The notes under the pieces are model-generated. The model searched no databases and was not told the DNA's origin. It was given only the letters and a program-made list of their open reading frames with translations. Of a stretch of DNA of 64,000 nt, positions 17,263-26,301 are shown piece after piece (position 1 is the first letter of the stretch; each line of letters begins with the position of its first letter). This DNA is from Streptomyces sp. A2-16 (lineage in GTDB: Bacteria > Actinomycetota > Actinomycetes > Streptomycetales > Streptomycetaceae): the NCBI RefSeq assembly GCF_018128905.1, contig NZ_CP063808.1, positions 2,914,001-2,978,000 of the forward strand. Reading direction: 5' to 3'. The position numbers and the translations under genes were made by a program.

Positions 17263-18213
17263 GTGAGGTCCAGCCGTCTCGTCTCGATCCTGCTCCTGCT
17301 CCAGACCCGGGGCCGGATGACCGCAGCCCAGCTCGCCGAGGAGCTGGAGGTCTCCGTGCGCACGGTCTACCGGGACGTCGAGGCGCTGAGCTCGGCCGGT
17401 GTCCCGCTGTACGGCGACGCGGGCCACGCCGGTGGATACCGCCTGCTCGACGGTTACCGCACCCGGCTGACCGGCCTCACCGAGGCCGAGGCCGAGGCCA
17501 TCTTCCTGGCCGGGGCTCCGGGGCCCGCCGCCGAACTGGGCCTGGGTCCGGTCCTCGCCGCCGCGCAGCTGAAGGTGCGGGCGGCGCTGCCTGCCCCGCT
17601 GCGGGCGCACGCGGACCGGATCAGCGGACGCTTTCACCTCGACGCGCCCGGCTGGTACGCGCAGGGCGAGGAGGCGCCGTATCTGCCGGCGGTGGCGGAG
17701 GCGGTATGGAACAACCGGATCCTGGATGTCGTATACCGCCGCTGGCGTGAGCCGACCGACGTCCGGCGCCGTCTGGAGCCGTACGGGCTGGTCTCGAAGG
17801 CGGGTCGCTGGTACGTGGTCGCCGGTCCGGGGCCGCGCACCTTCCGCGTCGACCAGATCCTCGAACTCACCACATCTGAAGACGAGTTCGTCCGCCCCGA
17901 GGACTTCGACCTGGTGGCCTACTGGACGGCCTACCAGCGGGACTTCCACGAACGGCTCCACCGGGGCGAGGCGGTCGTACGCCTGGCACCGGGCGTGCGG
18001 CTGCCGAGGGCCGTGCCCGAGCGCACGGACTCCCGGGGCTGGACCGTCGCCCGGGTCCCCGTCGAGTCGGTGGAGCACGCGCATGGCGAATTCCTGCGCC
18101 TGGGGACCGGCATCGAGGTCCTGCAACCCCCCGAACTGCGGGAACGCATGGCCCGGACGATCGCCGAACTGGCCGAAAGGTACGGCAACCCGACCTCCGC
18201 GAGCGGCGACTGA
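17263..18213 (+). CDS. YafY-type HTH/WYL-domain transcriptional regulator
   Basis: This is a 316-residue protein. An HTH_11-type winged helix fills residues about 5-60 (the segment MTAAQLAEELEVSVRTVYRD is the recognition helix region). The WYL domain follows from about 140, with the family motifs RRLEPYGLVSKAGRWYVVAG and a final WCX segment. WYL domains sense nucleic acid or small ligands in characterised members. The GTG at 17263 follows GAAGGTGGGG. Autoregulation and control of the divergent pair 16724/17200 are inferred from the palindrome between them. Confidence 0.92.
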   Translation: MRSSRLVSILLLLQTRGRMTAAQLAEELEVSVRTVYRDVEALSSAGVPLYGDAGHAGGYRLLDGYRTRLTGLTEAEAEAIFLAGAPGPAAELGLGPVLAAAQLKVRAALPAPLRAHADRISGRFHLDAPGWYAQGEEAPYLPAVAEAVWNNRILDVVYRRWREPTDVRRRLEPYGLVSKAGRWYVVAGPGPRTFRVDQILELTTSEDEFVRPEDFDLVAYWTAYQRDFHERLHRGEAVVRLAPGVRLPRAVPERTDSRGWTVARVPVESVEHAHGEFLRLGTGIEVLQPPELRERMARTIAELAERYGNPTSASGD

Positions 18214-18257
18214 GTGGGCGGAACCCGTCCGTCCCCACCGCTTCGGAGGTTCACCCC

Positions 18258-20159
18258 GTGCAGCACCCGCACCCGCACCTGCCCCCGCACCCGCATCTGC
18301 CTTCCCACCGCAGACGCCGAGTCCTCCTCTCGGCGACGACCGCCGCCGTGGCCCTTCTGGCCGCCGGTCTGACCGCCCTGTCGCCGGGCACGGCCGAGGC
18401 CGCCACCGCCCGCCAGGTCGAGAAGCTCGACCGGGGTGTCGTCAGCGTGCACACCAGCAGCGGCAACCTGGTCAGCTGGCGCTGGCTCGGCACCGACCCG
18501 AACGACGTGTCCTTCAACGTCTACCGCGCCGGCACGAAGGTCAACTCGGCCCCGGTCACCGGCTCCACGAACTACTTCCACTCCGGCGCGCCCGCCGAGG
18601 CCGACTACACGGTCCGCGCGGTCGTCGGCGGGGTCGAGCAGGCCGACTCGGTGCACGCGGTCCAACTGCGCGCCGGCTACAAGGACGTGCCGATCAGCCC
18701 GCCGGCCGGCGGCACGACCCCCGACGGAGTCGCCTACACCTACGAGGCCAACGACGCGTCCGTGGCCGACCTCGACGGCGACGGGGCACTGGACTTCGTC
18801 CTCAAATGGCAGCCGACCAACGCCAAGGACAACTCCCAGTCCGGCTACACCGGCAACACGATCCTCGACGGCGTGAAGCTCGACGGCACCCGGCTGTGGC
18901 GGATCGACCTGGGCCGCAACATCCGCTCCGGCGCGCACTACACACAGTTCCAGGCATACGACTACGACGGCGACGGCAGGGCCGAGGTCGCCATGAAGAC
19001 GGCGGACGGCACGGTCGACGGCACCGGCGCGGTGATCGGCAGCGCGTCGGCCGACCACCGCAACTCCAGCGGCTACGTCCTGTCCGGCCCCGAGTACCTG
19101 ACCATGTTCAACGGGCAGACCGGCAGGGCGATGCAGAGCGTCGACTACGTCCCGGCCCGCGGCACGGTGTCGTCGTGGGGCGACTCCTACGGCAACCGCG
19201 TCGACCGCTTCCTCGCGGGGACGGCCTACCTGGACGGCGCCCGTCCCTCGCTGATCATGGCCCGCGGCTACTACACCCGTACCGTGATCGCGGCCTGGGA
19301 CTGGCGGGGCGGCGCCTTCACCCGCCGCTGGACCTTCGACACCAACTCCTCGACCAACAGCGGCAAGGGCTACGACGGTCAGGGCTCGCACAGTCTGTCC
19401 GTCGGGGACGTCGACCACGACGGCAGGGACGAGATCGTCTACGGCGCGATGGCGGTCGACGACAACGGCAACGGACTGTGGACCACGAGGACGGGGCACG
19501 GCGACGCGCAGCACCTGGGCGACCTGGACCCGTCCCACGCGGGCCTGGAGTACTTCAAGGTCTCCGAGTCGACGTCCCAGCCGGCGGAGCTGTACATCGA
19601 CCCGGCGAACGGCACCGTGAACTGGAAGCTGGCCGCGTGCTGCGACAACGGGCGGGGTGTCGCCGGTGACATCTGGGCCGGCAACGACGGCGCGGAGGTC
19701 TGGTCGGCCTCCGACACCTCGATCCGCGACGAGGCGGGCGCGACCAAGGGCCGCGAGCCGTCCTCGGTGAACTTCCTGTCCTGGTGGGACGGTGACACGG
19801 TTCGCGAACTCCTGGACGGCACCCACATCGACAAGTACGGCACGGCATCGGACACCCGCCTGCTGACCGGCGCGTCGGTCCACTCCAACAACAGCACGAA
19901 GGCGACCCCGTCGCTGTCCGGCGACATCCTGGGCGACTGGCGCGAGGAGGTCGTCTGGCCGACCTCGGACAACAGGGCCCTGCGGATCTACTCGACCCCG
20001 ATCGAGACGACCACGAAGATCACCACGCTCCTCCACGACACGATGTACCGCACGGGCCTGGCCTGGCAAAATACCGCCTACAACCAGCCCCCGCACCCGA
20101 GCTTCTTCATCGGCAACGGGATGGCCGCGGCGCCGCGGCCGGCGGTGTACACGCCGTGA
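18258..20159 (+). CDS. Secreted rhamnogalacturonan lyase, PL11 family
   Basis: This is a 633-residue protein with a His/Arg-rich n-region and a signal peptide ending near residue 48 (AEAA). The mature part is a full-length PL11 eight-bladed propeller, recognisable by calcium-binding DxDGDG loops (DLDGDGALDF, DYDGDGRAEV, DVDHDGRDEI), as in YesW/YesX of Bacillus. It cleaves the alternating rhamnose-galacturonate backbone of pectin rhamnogalacturonan I outside the cell. There is no CBM. The GTG at 18258 has a perfect GGAGGT ribosome binding site. It ends in a terminator shared with the convergent GH74 gene. No CebR box is visible upstream. Confidence 0.93.
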   Translation: MQHPHPHLPPHPHLPSHRRRRVLLSATTAAVALLAAGLTALSPGTAEAATARQVEKLDRGVVSVHTSSGNLVSWRWLGTDPNDVSFNVYRAGTKVNSAPVTGSTNYFHSGAPAEADYTVRAVVGGVEQADSVHAVQLRAGYKDVPISPPAGGTTPDGVAYTYEANDASVADLDGDGALDFVLKWQPTNAKDNSQSGYTGNTILDGVKLDGTRLWRIDLGRNIRSGAHYTQFQAYDYDGDGRAEVAMKTADGTVDGTGAVIGSASADHRNSSGYVLSGPEYLTMFNGQTGRAMQSVDYVPARGTVSSWGDSYGNRVDRFLAGTAYLDGARPSLIMARGYYTRTVIAAWDWRGGAFTRRWTFDTNSSTNSGKGYDGQGSHSLSVGDVDHDGRDEIVYGAMAVDDNGNGLWTTRTGHGDAQHLGDLDPSHAGLEYFKVSESTSQPAELYIDPANGTVNWKLAACCDNGRGVAGDIWAGNDGAEVWSASDTSIRDEAGATKGREPSSVNFLSWWDGDTVRELLDGTHIDKYGTASDTRLLTGASVHSNNSTKATPSLSGDILGDWREEVVWPTSDNRALRIYSTPIETTTKITTLLHDTMYRTGLAWQNTAYNQPPHPSFFIGNGMAAAPRPAVYTP

Positions 20160-20166
20160 CATGAGC

Positions 20167-20196
20167 GACAGGGCGGCTGCGGACAGCCGCCCTGTC
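20167..20196. terminator. Bidirectional terminator between PL11 and GH74
   Basis: Perfect hairpin with 13-bp arms (20167-20179 and 20184-20196) and a 4-nt CGGA loop, placed between two convergent stop codons at 20159 and 20203. Confidence 0.85.
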
Positions 20197-20202
20197 GTCC
20201 GG

Positions 20203-22872
20203 TCAGGCCACCGTGCAGGCCTGGTCACCCAGCTTGAACGCGGTCGGCTTCCCGTTCGTCCCCGACCAGCTCCCCGTGAAGCCGAAGCTCACCGACGAGC
20301 CCGCCGCCACGTTGGCGTTCCAGCCGACGTTCCTCGCCGTGACCGTCGAGCCCGACTGGGCGGTCTCGGAGTTCCAGGCCTGGGAGACGGTCTGGCCGTT
20401 CGGGAAGGACCAGCCGAGTGACCAGCCGCTCCAGGCACTCGAGCCCGTGTTGCTCAGCTGGACGTCCGCCTGGAAACCGCCCGACCACTGGTTGGTGATC
20501 TTGTACGTCACCGCGCAGGCGCCCGTCGGGGTCGGGTCGGTCGGATCCGTCGGATCGGTCCCGCCACCGCCGCCACTCGTGTCGGAGGTGTCTCCGTAGA
20601 TCACGCCCCGTCCGTTGGTCGAGACGTACACCCGGCCGTACACCCGCGGATCACCGGTGATCGCCGCGCCGGTCCAACCCCACTGGTGGGCATCGTCGTT
20701 GATGCGGGTCCAGCTCGCGCCCTTGTCCGTGGAACGGAAGATGCCGCGGACCCCGCCGATCTTCGCGCTGGTGTAGAGGGTCTGGTACGACGCCCCCGTC
20801 GCCGCCTTCCCGAAGCCGATCGCGTCGGCCTGGTCGACGTTCGACAGCCTGGTCCAGCTCGTGCCGCCGTTCGTCGAGTGCCACAGACCGTACGCCCCGT
20901 CGCTCGCCCCGCCCGCGAGCCAGACGTCACCCTTCACCCCGGGCAGCGCCTTGAAGCGCACGGTGTCACCGCTCGGCAGTCCCGTCGCCGCGGACGCCGT
21001 GAAGCTCGCGCCGCCGTTCGTACTGACGTAGAACTTCCCGGACTTGAAGCCGTAGAAGGTCTGCGGGTCGACCCGGTCCGACTCGACGATCGCGCCCGCC
21101 GGGATGCCGCTCGACGCCGACCAGGACGAACCGAAGCCCGTCGTGTACTGCACCCCGGTACCGTCCGGACTCCACACGAACCGGCTGCCGTCGGCCGCCG
21201 CGGCCACCGTGCCGCCGCCGCTCACCCCCGAAGGGTCGCTCCCCGCGAACCAGTTGGCCCCGTTGTCCGTCGAGAACGCGATGTGCGGGCCCGAGTCCAG
21301 ATTGCCGGCCCGCACGACCGTGTTCGGGTTGGTCTCGGCGAAGTCCAGACTCGTGGTCGTGGTGAAGTTGGGGGAGGTGAACATCATCGAGGGGACCTTG
21401 GTGAGGTCCGTGTGCCGGAAGCCACCGACGTCACCGAGCGCGCTCAGCAGCGGGGCGCCCGAGGGCGGTGAGGCGAGGTCGTTGACCGCGGTCTCCTCCA
21501 GTCCCTGCACCATCGGCTTGATGGTGAACTGACCGCCGGAGTCCCAGTTCGTGAGGTTCTCCGTGCCGTAGACCGTCGCGCCCGTCCCGTACATCATGCG
21601 GTTCGAGTCGAACGGGTCGATCTCCAACGACTCGGTCATCCAGCCGAGTTTGGGCGTCTGCTCGGGCGGCGACGGATTCGCCCCCCACGTCAGCCACGGC
21701 GATGACGAGACGTCCATCGTGTAGCGGTTCGCGCGGTTGGGGTACGACGTGTAGTCCCACGCCTTCGTCCAGGTCGCCCCGCTGTCCGTGGAACGGAAGA
21801 TCTGGGTGTCCGGCCACCAGGAGCTGTAGGCGGTGGCCATGACCGTGCCGGGTTTCTGCCGGTCCACCGTCAGTCCGCTGAAGCCGTAGTAGGTGTCGGC
21901 CTCCGCCACCGGGCTGATGTTCGTCCAGGTGCCGGTCGCCGTCGCGTACCGCCACAGCCGGCCCTTGCCGCCGTCGTACGGGCCGCCCTTGTCGCTGTAG
22001 GCGAGATACAGATGGCCGTTCACCGTGTCCAGGACGCCCTTGTGCGCCAGGTATCCCGTCGGCTGCCCGGCGAGCCTGCTCCAGGTCGCGCCGCCGTCCG
22101 TCGACCGGTAGACCGAGTTCTGGAGATCGGCCACCCCGACGTAGACCGTCTGCGTCGCACTGTCCGACGTGCCCGTCCGCTCGTCGAAGGTGACCCAGAC
22201 GATCCCCTGGTTGTCACTGGCGTAGCCGCTGGTGTCGCTCGGGTCCTGTTGGTAGTTGCCCACGTTGGGGAAGTTCGCCACCTGCGACCACGTCACGCCC
22301 GAGTCGGTGGACCGCCACAGCCCCTTGCCGCTCGGCGCGCCCAGATACAGCACGCTGTTCTTGTTCGGGTCGACGGCGAGCCGCTCGCCCATGCCCCGAC
22401 CCGGCATGTTCCCGCCGAGCTTGAAGGGCAGCACCGTCCTCTGCCAGCTGGCACCCCGGTCGGACGACCGCATGACCGCGCCGTTCTTCGGATCCCAGCT
22501 GTTGGTATACGTTCCCACGGCCGCGTACACCTTGTTCGGATCCACCGGGTCGGAGGCCAGGCCGACCACGCCGGTGTGCCCCCAGTCGTCCCAGCCGACC
22601 GAGTCCAGCAGCGGCGTCCAGGTCTTCGACGACTCCTGCCAGCGATAGGCCCCACCGATGTCCGTGCGGGCGTAGGCGAGGTTCTTCTCCTTGCGGTTGA
22701 AGACGATGCCCGGCACGAAACCGCCGCCGTCGATCCGGGCGTTCTTCCAGGTGTACGTGTCGGCGGCGAGCGAGACCTTCGCGGTGCCGTCGGCCGCCAG
22801 TGCGGGTGGGGTGCCGGCGAGCAGCCCGGCCGCGAGCGCGAGCACGGCCGTCAGGATGCGGGTTCTTCGCAC
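20203..22872 (-). CDS. Secreted xyloglucanase, GH74 with C-terminal CBM2
   Basis: This is an 889-residue protein with a signal peptide (cleavage near ALAA, residue 28). Residues about 35-760 are the tandem seven-bladed GH74 propellers with Asp-box/BNR repeats of the form SxDxGxTW. GH74 enzymes cut the beta-1,4-glucan backbone of xyloglucan. A Gly/Asp-Pro-Thr linker (TDPTDPTDPTPTG) leads to a CBM2 (about 785-889), which binds cellulose. The GTG at 22872 has the strong GGAAAGGAA ribosome binding site. A LacI-type palindrome lies 25 bp upstream. The neighbouring GH48, GH5 and GH6 enzymes complete a cellulose and hemicellulose set. Confidence 0.94.
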   Translation of the reverse strand: MRRTRILTAVLALAAGLLAGTPPALAADGTAKVSLAADTYTWKNARIDGGGFVPGIVFNRKEKNLAYARTDIGGAYRWQESSKTWTPLLDSVGWDDWGHTGVVGLASDPVDPNKVYAAVGTYTNSWDPKNGAVMRSSDRGASWQRTVLPFKLGGNMPGRGMGERLAVDPNKNSVLYLGAPSGKGLWRSTDSGVTWSQVANFPNVGNYQQDPSDTSGYASDNQGIVWVTFDERTGTSDSATQTVYVGVADLQNSVYRSTDGGATWSRLAGQPTGYLAHKGVLDTVNGHLYLAYSDKGGPYDGGKGRLWRYATATGTWTNISPVAEADTYYGFSGLTVDRQKPGTVMATAYSSWWPDTQIFRSTDSGATWTKAWDYTSYPNRANRYTMDVSSSPWLTWGANPSPPEQTPKLGWMTESLEIDPFDSNRMMYGTGATVYGTENLTNWDSGGQFTIKPMVQGLEETAVNDLASPPSGAPLLSALGDVGGFRHTDLTKVPSMMFTSPNFTTTTSLDFAETNPNTVVRAGNLDSGPHIAFSTDNGANWFAGSDPSGVSGGGTVAAAADGSRFVWSPDGTGVQYTTGFGSSWSASSGIPAGAIVESDRVDPQTFYGFKSGKFYVSTNGGASFTASAATGLPSGDTVRFKALPGVKGDVWLAGGASDGAYGLWHSTNGGTSWTRLSNVDQADAIGFGKAATGASYQTLYTSAKIGGVRGIFRSTDKGASWTRINDDAHQWGWTGAAITGDPRVYGRVYVSTNGRGVIYGDTSDTSGGGGGTDPTDPTDPTPTGACAVTYKITNQWSGGFQADVQLSNTGSSAWSGWSLGWSFPNGQTVSQAWNSETAQSGSTVTARNVGWNANVAAGSSVSFGFTGSWSGTNGKPTAFKLGDQACTVA

Positions 22873-22896
22873 GGGAGGTTCCTTTCCCGAGTGGGG

Positions 22897-22908
22897 GCAA
22901 GCGCTTTC
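22897..22908. promoter_or_regulatory. LacI-type operator upstream of GH74
   Basis: GCAAGCGCTTTC contains the core palindrome AAGCGCTT, typical of LacI-family repressor sites. It differs from the TGGGAGCGCTCCCA boxes of the neighbouring cellulases, so a different repressor may act here. Confidence 0.5.
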
Positions 22909-23040
22909 TACGTGGTGCGAGAGTTGCCGGGCGACCCCCAGTGCGGGAGGGGGCCGCCCGGCCGTTTCGGCCCCGCCGTCCGGTGGCGGAGCCTTATACG
23001 CGGAGCCTTCGAGCGCTCCGGGGAGGGAACGGTGCCTGGT

Positions 23041-23094
23041 GCGCCCCGTCAGGGGCGCGGGGAACTGCGCGACGAGCCACAAAGGACCCGCAGT
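23041..23094 (+). repeat. Dispersed Streptomyces intergenic repeat, copy 1, with hairpin
   Basis: It begins with a 7-bp hairpin (GCGCCCC-GTCA-GGGGCGC, 23041-23058), followed by GCGCGGGGAACTGCGCGAC and GAGCCACAA. A second, inverted copy lies at 29601-29633. It sits between the GH74 promoter and the GH48 stop codon, where it may end GH48 transcription. Confidence 0.65.
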
Positions 23095-23133
23095 CGGCAA
23101 CGGTCCCACCCGCGGAGCGCCCGGCGGGGGCTG

Positions 23134-26049
23134 CTATTCGAGAAGCTCCGCGTACGACCCCATGGCCAGGGCGATGTCCGCCTGGGCCCAGAACCGGTGA
23201 TACGTGAACGACGGCACCGCGCCGCCCTTCAGATAGGCCTCGATCTTCGACCAGGCCGGGTCGTCCTCGTAGAACGACCGGATGGACTCGAAGGTCGACG
23301 ACGAGTTGATCGCGTCACCGTTCGGCATGGTCCCGGTCCAGCCGCTCGGGATGTACACCGAGTCGTCGAACCGGTTGTAGTCCGCTCGGTTCTCCGGCAC
23401 CGCGATGCCCAGGCTGTCCTGGTAGTTGTTCCACATGCCGTCCAGGAGTGCCTTCGCCGTCGTCTTCGCCGCCGTGTCGCCCGACTTGGCGGCGTAGTAG
23501 CTCAGGGTCTTGGCGTACGCGGCGGCCACGCCGACGTCGTTGGTGTAGTCGGCGACGGTGACGTGAAGTCCGCTGTTGGCGCCGGGACTTGACGCGTTCC
23601 AGGTGTCGGGCTGGCCCGACCACTGGAGGGTGGAGGGGATCTGGTAGGTGCCGTCGGGGTTGATCGTGGTCTTGGACAGCGCCCACTTGACCCACTTGTC
23701 GAGGACCGCCTTGGCCTGCGCGTTCCCGGTCTGCTGGTAGTACTCGGCGACCCGCTCCATCGACCATGCCTGGAAGCCGAACCACTGGTTGGACGGCGGG
23801 TCGTGGTAGACGGGCTGCTGGTCGTAGTACATGCCGTAGAAGGTCGACTTGCCGGCCGGGGGAGTGGCGTAGCGGCCCGCCCAGCTGTTGGTCGCACCGC
23901 CCGCGATGGCGCCCTCGTCGGACTGCAGCCAGCGGTAGAACTCCAGCTGCCGGGTCAGCGAGGTGTTCCAGTCCGCCGCGCCCGTGGCCGACTTGGGCTT
24001 CAGGTCGGCGTAGGAGCTCAGCGCGTACGCGGCCATCGGGTTCTGGTAGCCGCCGTGCGCGTGGCTGGAGCCGATGCGCCAGGCCCAGCCCGCCGAGGTG
24101 TCGGTGGCACCGCCCCAGGCGTAGTACCAGGACAGCAGGTACATCGAGGAGTTCTTGCCGCTGCCGGCCGGGCAGGTGGACGGCCCGACACAGTTGCCGA
24201 TCTTCTTGAAGTACTTGTCGTACATCGCGTAGCGCAGGTAGTCGCCCATCTTCGCGGCCTTGCCCACGGTCGCCGAGACGTCCGAGCCCTTGCCCTGCTG
24301 CTTCGCCCAGATGTCGGCCCAGTACGCGGCCTGCACCGCGCGCGCGTCGGCGTCCGGGGCGTTGGTGAACTTCCACTGCTTGGCATAGGAGGCGTCACCG
24401 GTGAAGAGGTCCAGGTAGCCGTTCTTGCCGCCGTACTTGAACTGGTCGCAGGTCGGCTGCGGAACCGTCTCCCACACCGACTCCTGCGCGCCGCGCTGGA
24501 AGGTGTTGATGTACGACGGTCCGGTGTCGGTGGGTCCCGCCTCGCACTTGCCGGGCGAGTTGCCGTAGCCATAGACGTTGTCGACGTCCTGCAGCCAGTG
24601 CATACCGTAGACGTCGTCCGTGCCGTACGCGGACTTCAGCTCACCGGCGATCGGATCCGAGCCCACCGACACCCCGGTGTCCAGCTTCGCCGGGTACTCG
24701 TTGGGGGTGTCCAGCTCGGGCGCGTAGGTGGCCGGCTTGGAGGCGTTGTAGAAGGAGTTGGTGGGCTGGTCGGTGTGCGTGGGGATCATGTACTTCTCCA
24801 TGATGTCCCAGGCGCCGTTGAACTTGGACCAGTCGCCCGTCACCTTGCCGTACATGGCCTGGAGCCACAGGAGGTAGCTGTACGCCTCCGAGGTGGTCTC
24901 GTGGCCGTGGTCCGGCGCCTCGACGATCAGCGTCTCGACCGAGTGGTACGGGATGCCCTCGGGGGAGAAGTAGCCGTTCGCCGGGTTGGTGATCTTGCCG
25001 TACAGATCCAGGAAGCGGGCGTTGTACGTGCCCGTCGCCGCGATCTGCGTGACCGTCACCGAGGCCTTCGCGTGTCCGGTCGCCGTCGACTCGAAGGTCG
25101 CCGCGCCCGTGCCGGAGGCGTTGGCCGTGATGGTCACGGTCTGCGCGGTGTTCCAGTTCGACGGGGTGAAGGTGAGCGAGGCCCCACCGGTCACCGAGAG
25201 ACCCGAGTTGCCGCTCGTGCGGGCGGTCGTGACGGTCACGTTGGCCGAGGGCTGCGTGGACAGCTTCACGGTGTAGGTGCCCGTCTTGCCCTGCTGGACG
25301 GCCAGTTGGGTGGCCGAGGCGACGACCGCGGGACCCGAGGCGACCGTGATGCCGACCGGCGTCGACTCACCGGACGCGCCCAGGCTGTCGTAGGCCTTGG
25401 CCAGCAGCGAATGACTGCCCACGGTCAAGCTTGAGACCGAGAGCGAGTACGGCGCCGTCGTGTCGGTACCGAGCAGCGTGGTGTTGTCGTAGAACTCCAC
25501 CTTGCTGATGGTCGCGTTGTCCGCGGCGGCGGCCGTCGCGGCGAGCGGGACCGCGTTGCCCTGGGTGTAGACCGCGCCGGCTGCCGGGCTGGTCAGCACG
25601 GTGATCGGCGGCTGGTGGGCGCCGGTGCAACTGGTGCCGTTGATCGCGAAGTTGGTCGGGGCCGCGTTGGTGCCGCTGTAGCTGAACTGCGCGCCGGTGG
25701 AGACGGCCGCGCCCGCGGCGATGTTCGCGTTGTACGAGACACTGTTGACCGTGACCGTCTGGCCGGACTGGGACCAGGTGCCGTTCCAGCCGTTGCTCAG
25801 CTTCTGGTTGCCCGTGTAGCCGTACGTGAGGGTCCAGCCGTTGATGGCGTCCGTGCCGCGGTTGGTGATGGTCAGGTCCGCGGTGAAGCCGGAGCCCCAG
25901 TCGTTGGTCTTGTAGTCGACACTGCACTGAACTGCAGCTGCTTGTGCGGGAGTTGAAGCCGCACTCAGCATCGCGAACGGCAGTGCCATGGCCGCCACGA
26001 CAGCGGTCCACAATCGCCGGACGGCCCGGCGTCTCCTGGTGGGGGGCAT
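23134..26049 (-). CDS. Secreted GH48 cellobiohydrolase with N-terminal CBM2 and Ig-like modules
   Basis: This is a 971-residue multidomain protein. The order is signal peptide (1-38), CBM2 (about 40-140), a bacterial Ig-like module (about 148-235), a second beta-sandwich (about 238-335, containing [18 protein letters not shown]), and GH48 (about 340-971). GH48 enzymes release cellobiose processively from reducing chain ends and are usually the most abundant secreted cellulase. The catalytic region contains [20 protein letters not shown] with the proposed acid Glu. The ATG at 26049 has a AAGGAGG ribosome binding site. A perfect CebR operator lies 48 bp upstream. Confidence 0.95.
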   Translation of the reverse strand: MPPTRRRRAVRRLWTAVVAAMALPFAMLSAASTPAQAAAVQCSVDYKTNDWGSGFTADLTITNRGTDAINGWTLTYGYTGNQKLSNGWNGTWSQSGQTVTVNSVSYNANIAAGAAVSTGAQFSYSGTNAAPTNFAINGTSCTGAHQPPITVLTSPAAGAVYTQGNAVPLAATAAAADNATISKVEFYDNTTLLGTDTTAPYSLSVSSLTVGSHSLLAKAYDSLGASGESTPVGITVASGPAVVASATQLAVQQGKTGTYTVKLSTQPSANVTVTTARTSGNSGLSVTGGASLTFTPSNWNTAQTVTITANASGTGAATFESTATGHAKASVTVTQIAATGTYNARFLDLYGKITNPANGYFSPEGIPYHSVETLIVEAPDHGHETTSEAYSYLLWLQAMYGKVTGDWSKFNGAWDIMEKYMIPTHTDQPTNSFYNASKPATYAPELDTPNEYPAKLDTGVSVGSDPIAGELKSAYGTDDVYGMHWLQDVDNVYGYGNSPGKCEAGPTDTGPSYINTFQRGAQESVWETVPQPTCDQFKYGGKNGYLDLFTGDASYAKQWKFTNAPDADARAVQAAYWADIWAKQQGKGSDVSATVGKAAKMGDYLRYAMYDKYFKKIGNCVGPSTCPAGSGKNSSMYLLSWYYAWGGATDTSAGWAWRIGSSHAHGGYQNPMAAYALSSYADLKPKSATGAADWNTSLTRQLEFYRWLQSDEGAIAGGATNSWAGRYATPPAGKSTFYGMYYDQQPVYHDPPSNQWFGFQAWSMERVAEYYQQTGNAQAKAVLDKWVKWALSKTTINPDGTYQIPSTLQWSGQPDTWNASSPGANSGLHVTVADYTNDVGVAAAYAKTLSYYAAKSGDTAAKTTAKALLDGMWNNYQDSLGIAVPENRADYNRFDDSVYIPSGWTGTMPNGDAINSSSTFESIRSFYEDDPAWSKIEAYLKGGAVPSFTYHRFWAQADIALAMGSYAELLE

Positions 26050-26096
26050 TGCTGGTTCCTCCTTGTGCGGCTCGGAGAAGTCAAGGCTTGAACCAG

Positions 26097-26110
26097 TGGG
26101 AGCGCTCCCA
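26097..26110. promoter_or_regulatory. Perfect CebR operator upstream of GH48
   Basis: TGGGAGCGCTCCCA is the exact 14-bp palindrome bound by CebR, the cellobiose-responsive LacI-family repressor of Streptomyces. It lies in the divergent region between the GH48 and GH5 genes. Confidence 0.92.
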
Positions 26111-26240
26111 TAGTGGAGACGAGCATTCAAGGGGTCAAGATGCTTGAAGAGTCGAAAAGATTCGACGAATGGGGCGCCGGAAAAGACAAGTGACGCCTCT
26201 GTTCTTTGCCGTCACTTGGCGCTACCTTCCTTGACACCAG

Positions 26241-26254
26241 TGGGAGCGATTCCA
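26241..26254. promoter_or_regulatory. Imperfect CebR-like operator upstream of GH5
   Basis: TGGGAGCGATTCCA differs from the consensus TGGGAGCGCTCCCA at two positions in its right half. TTGACA lies at 26231-26236, so the site overlaps a likely GH5 promoter. Confidence 0.7.
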
Positions 26255-26301
26255 TCAGTCGACGCGTCCGTCACGGCGCGCTGATCTGCAAGGAGTCGCT
26301 C

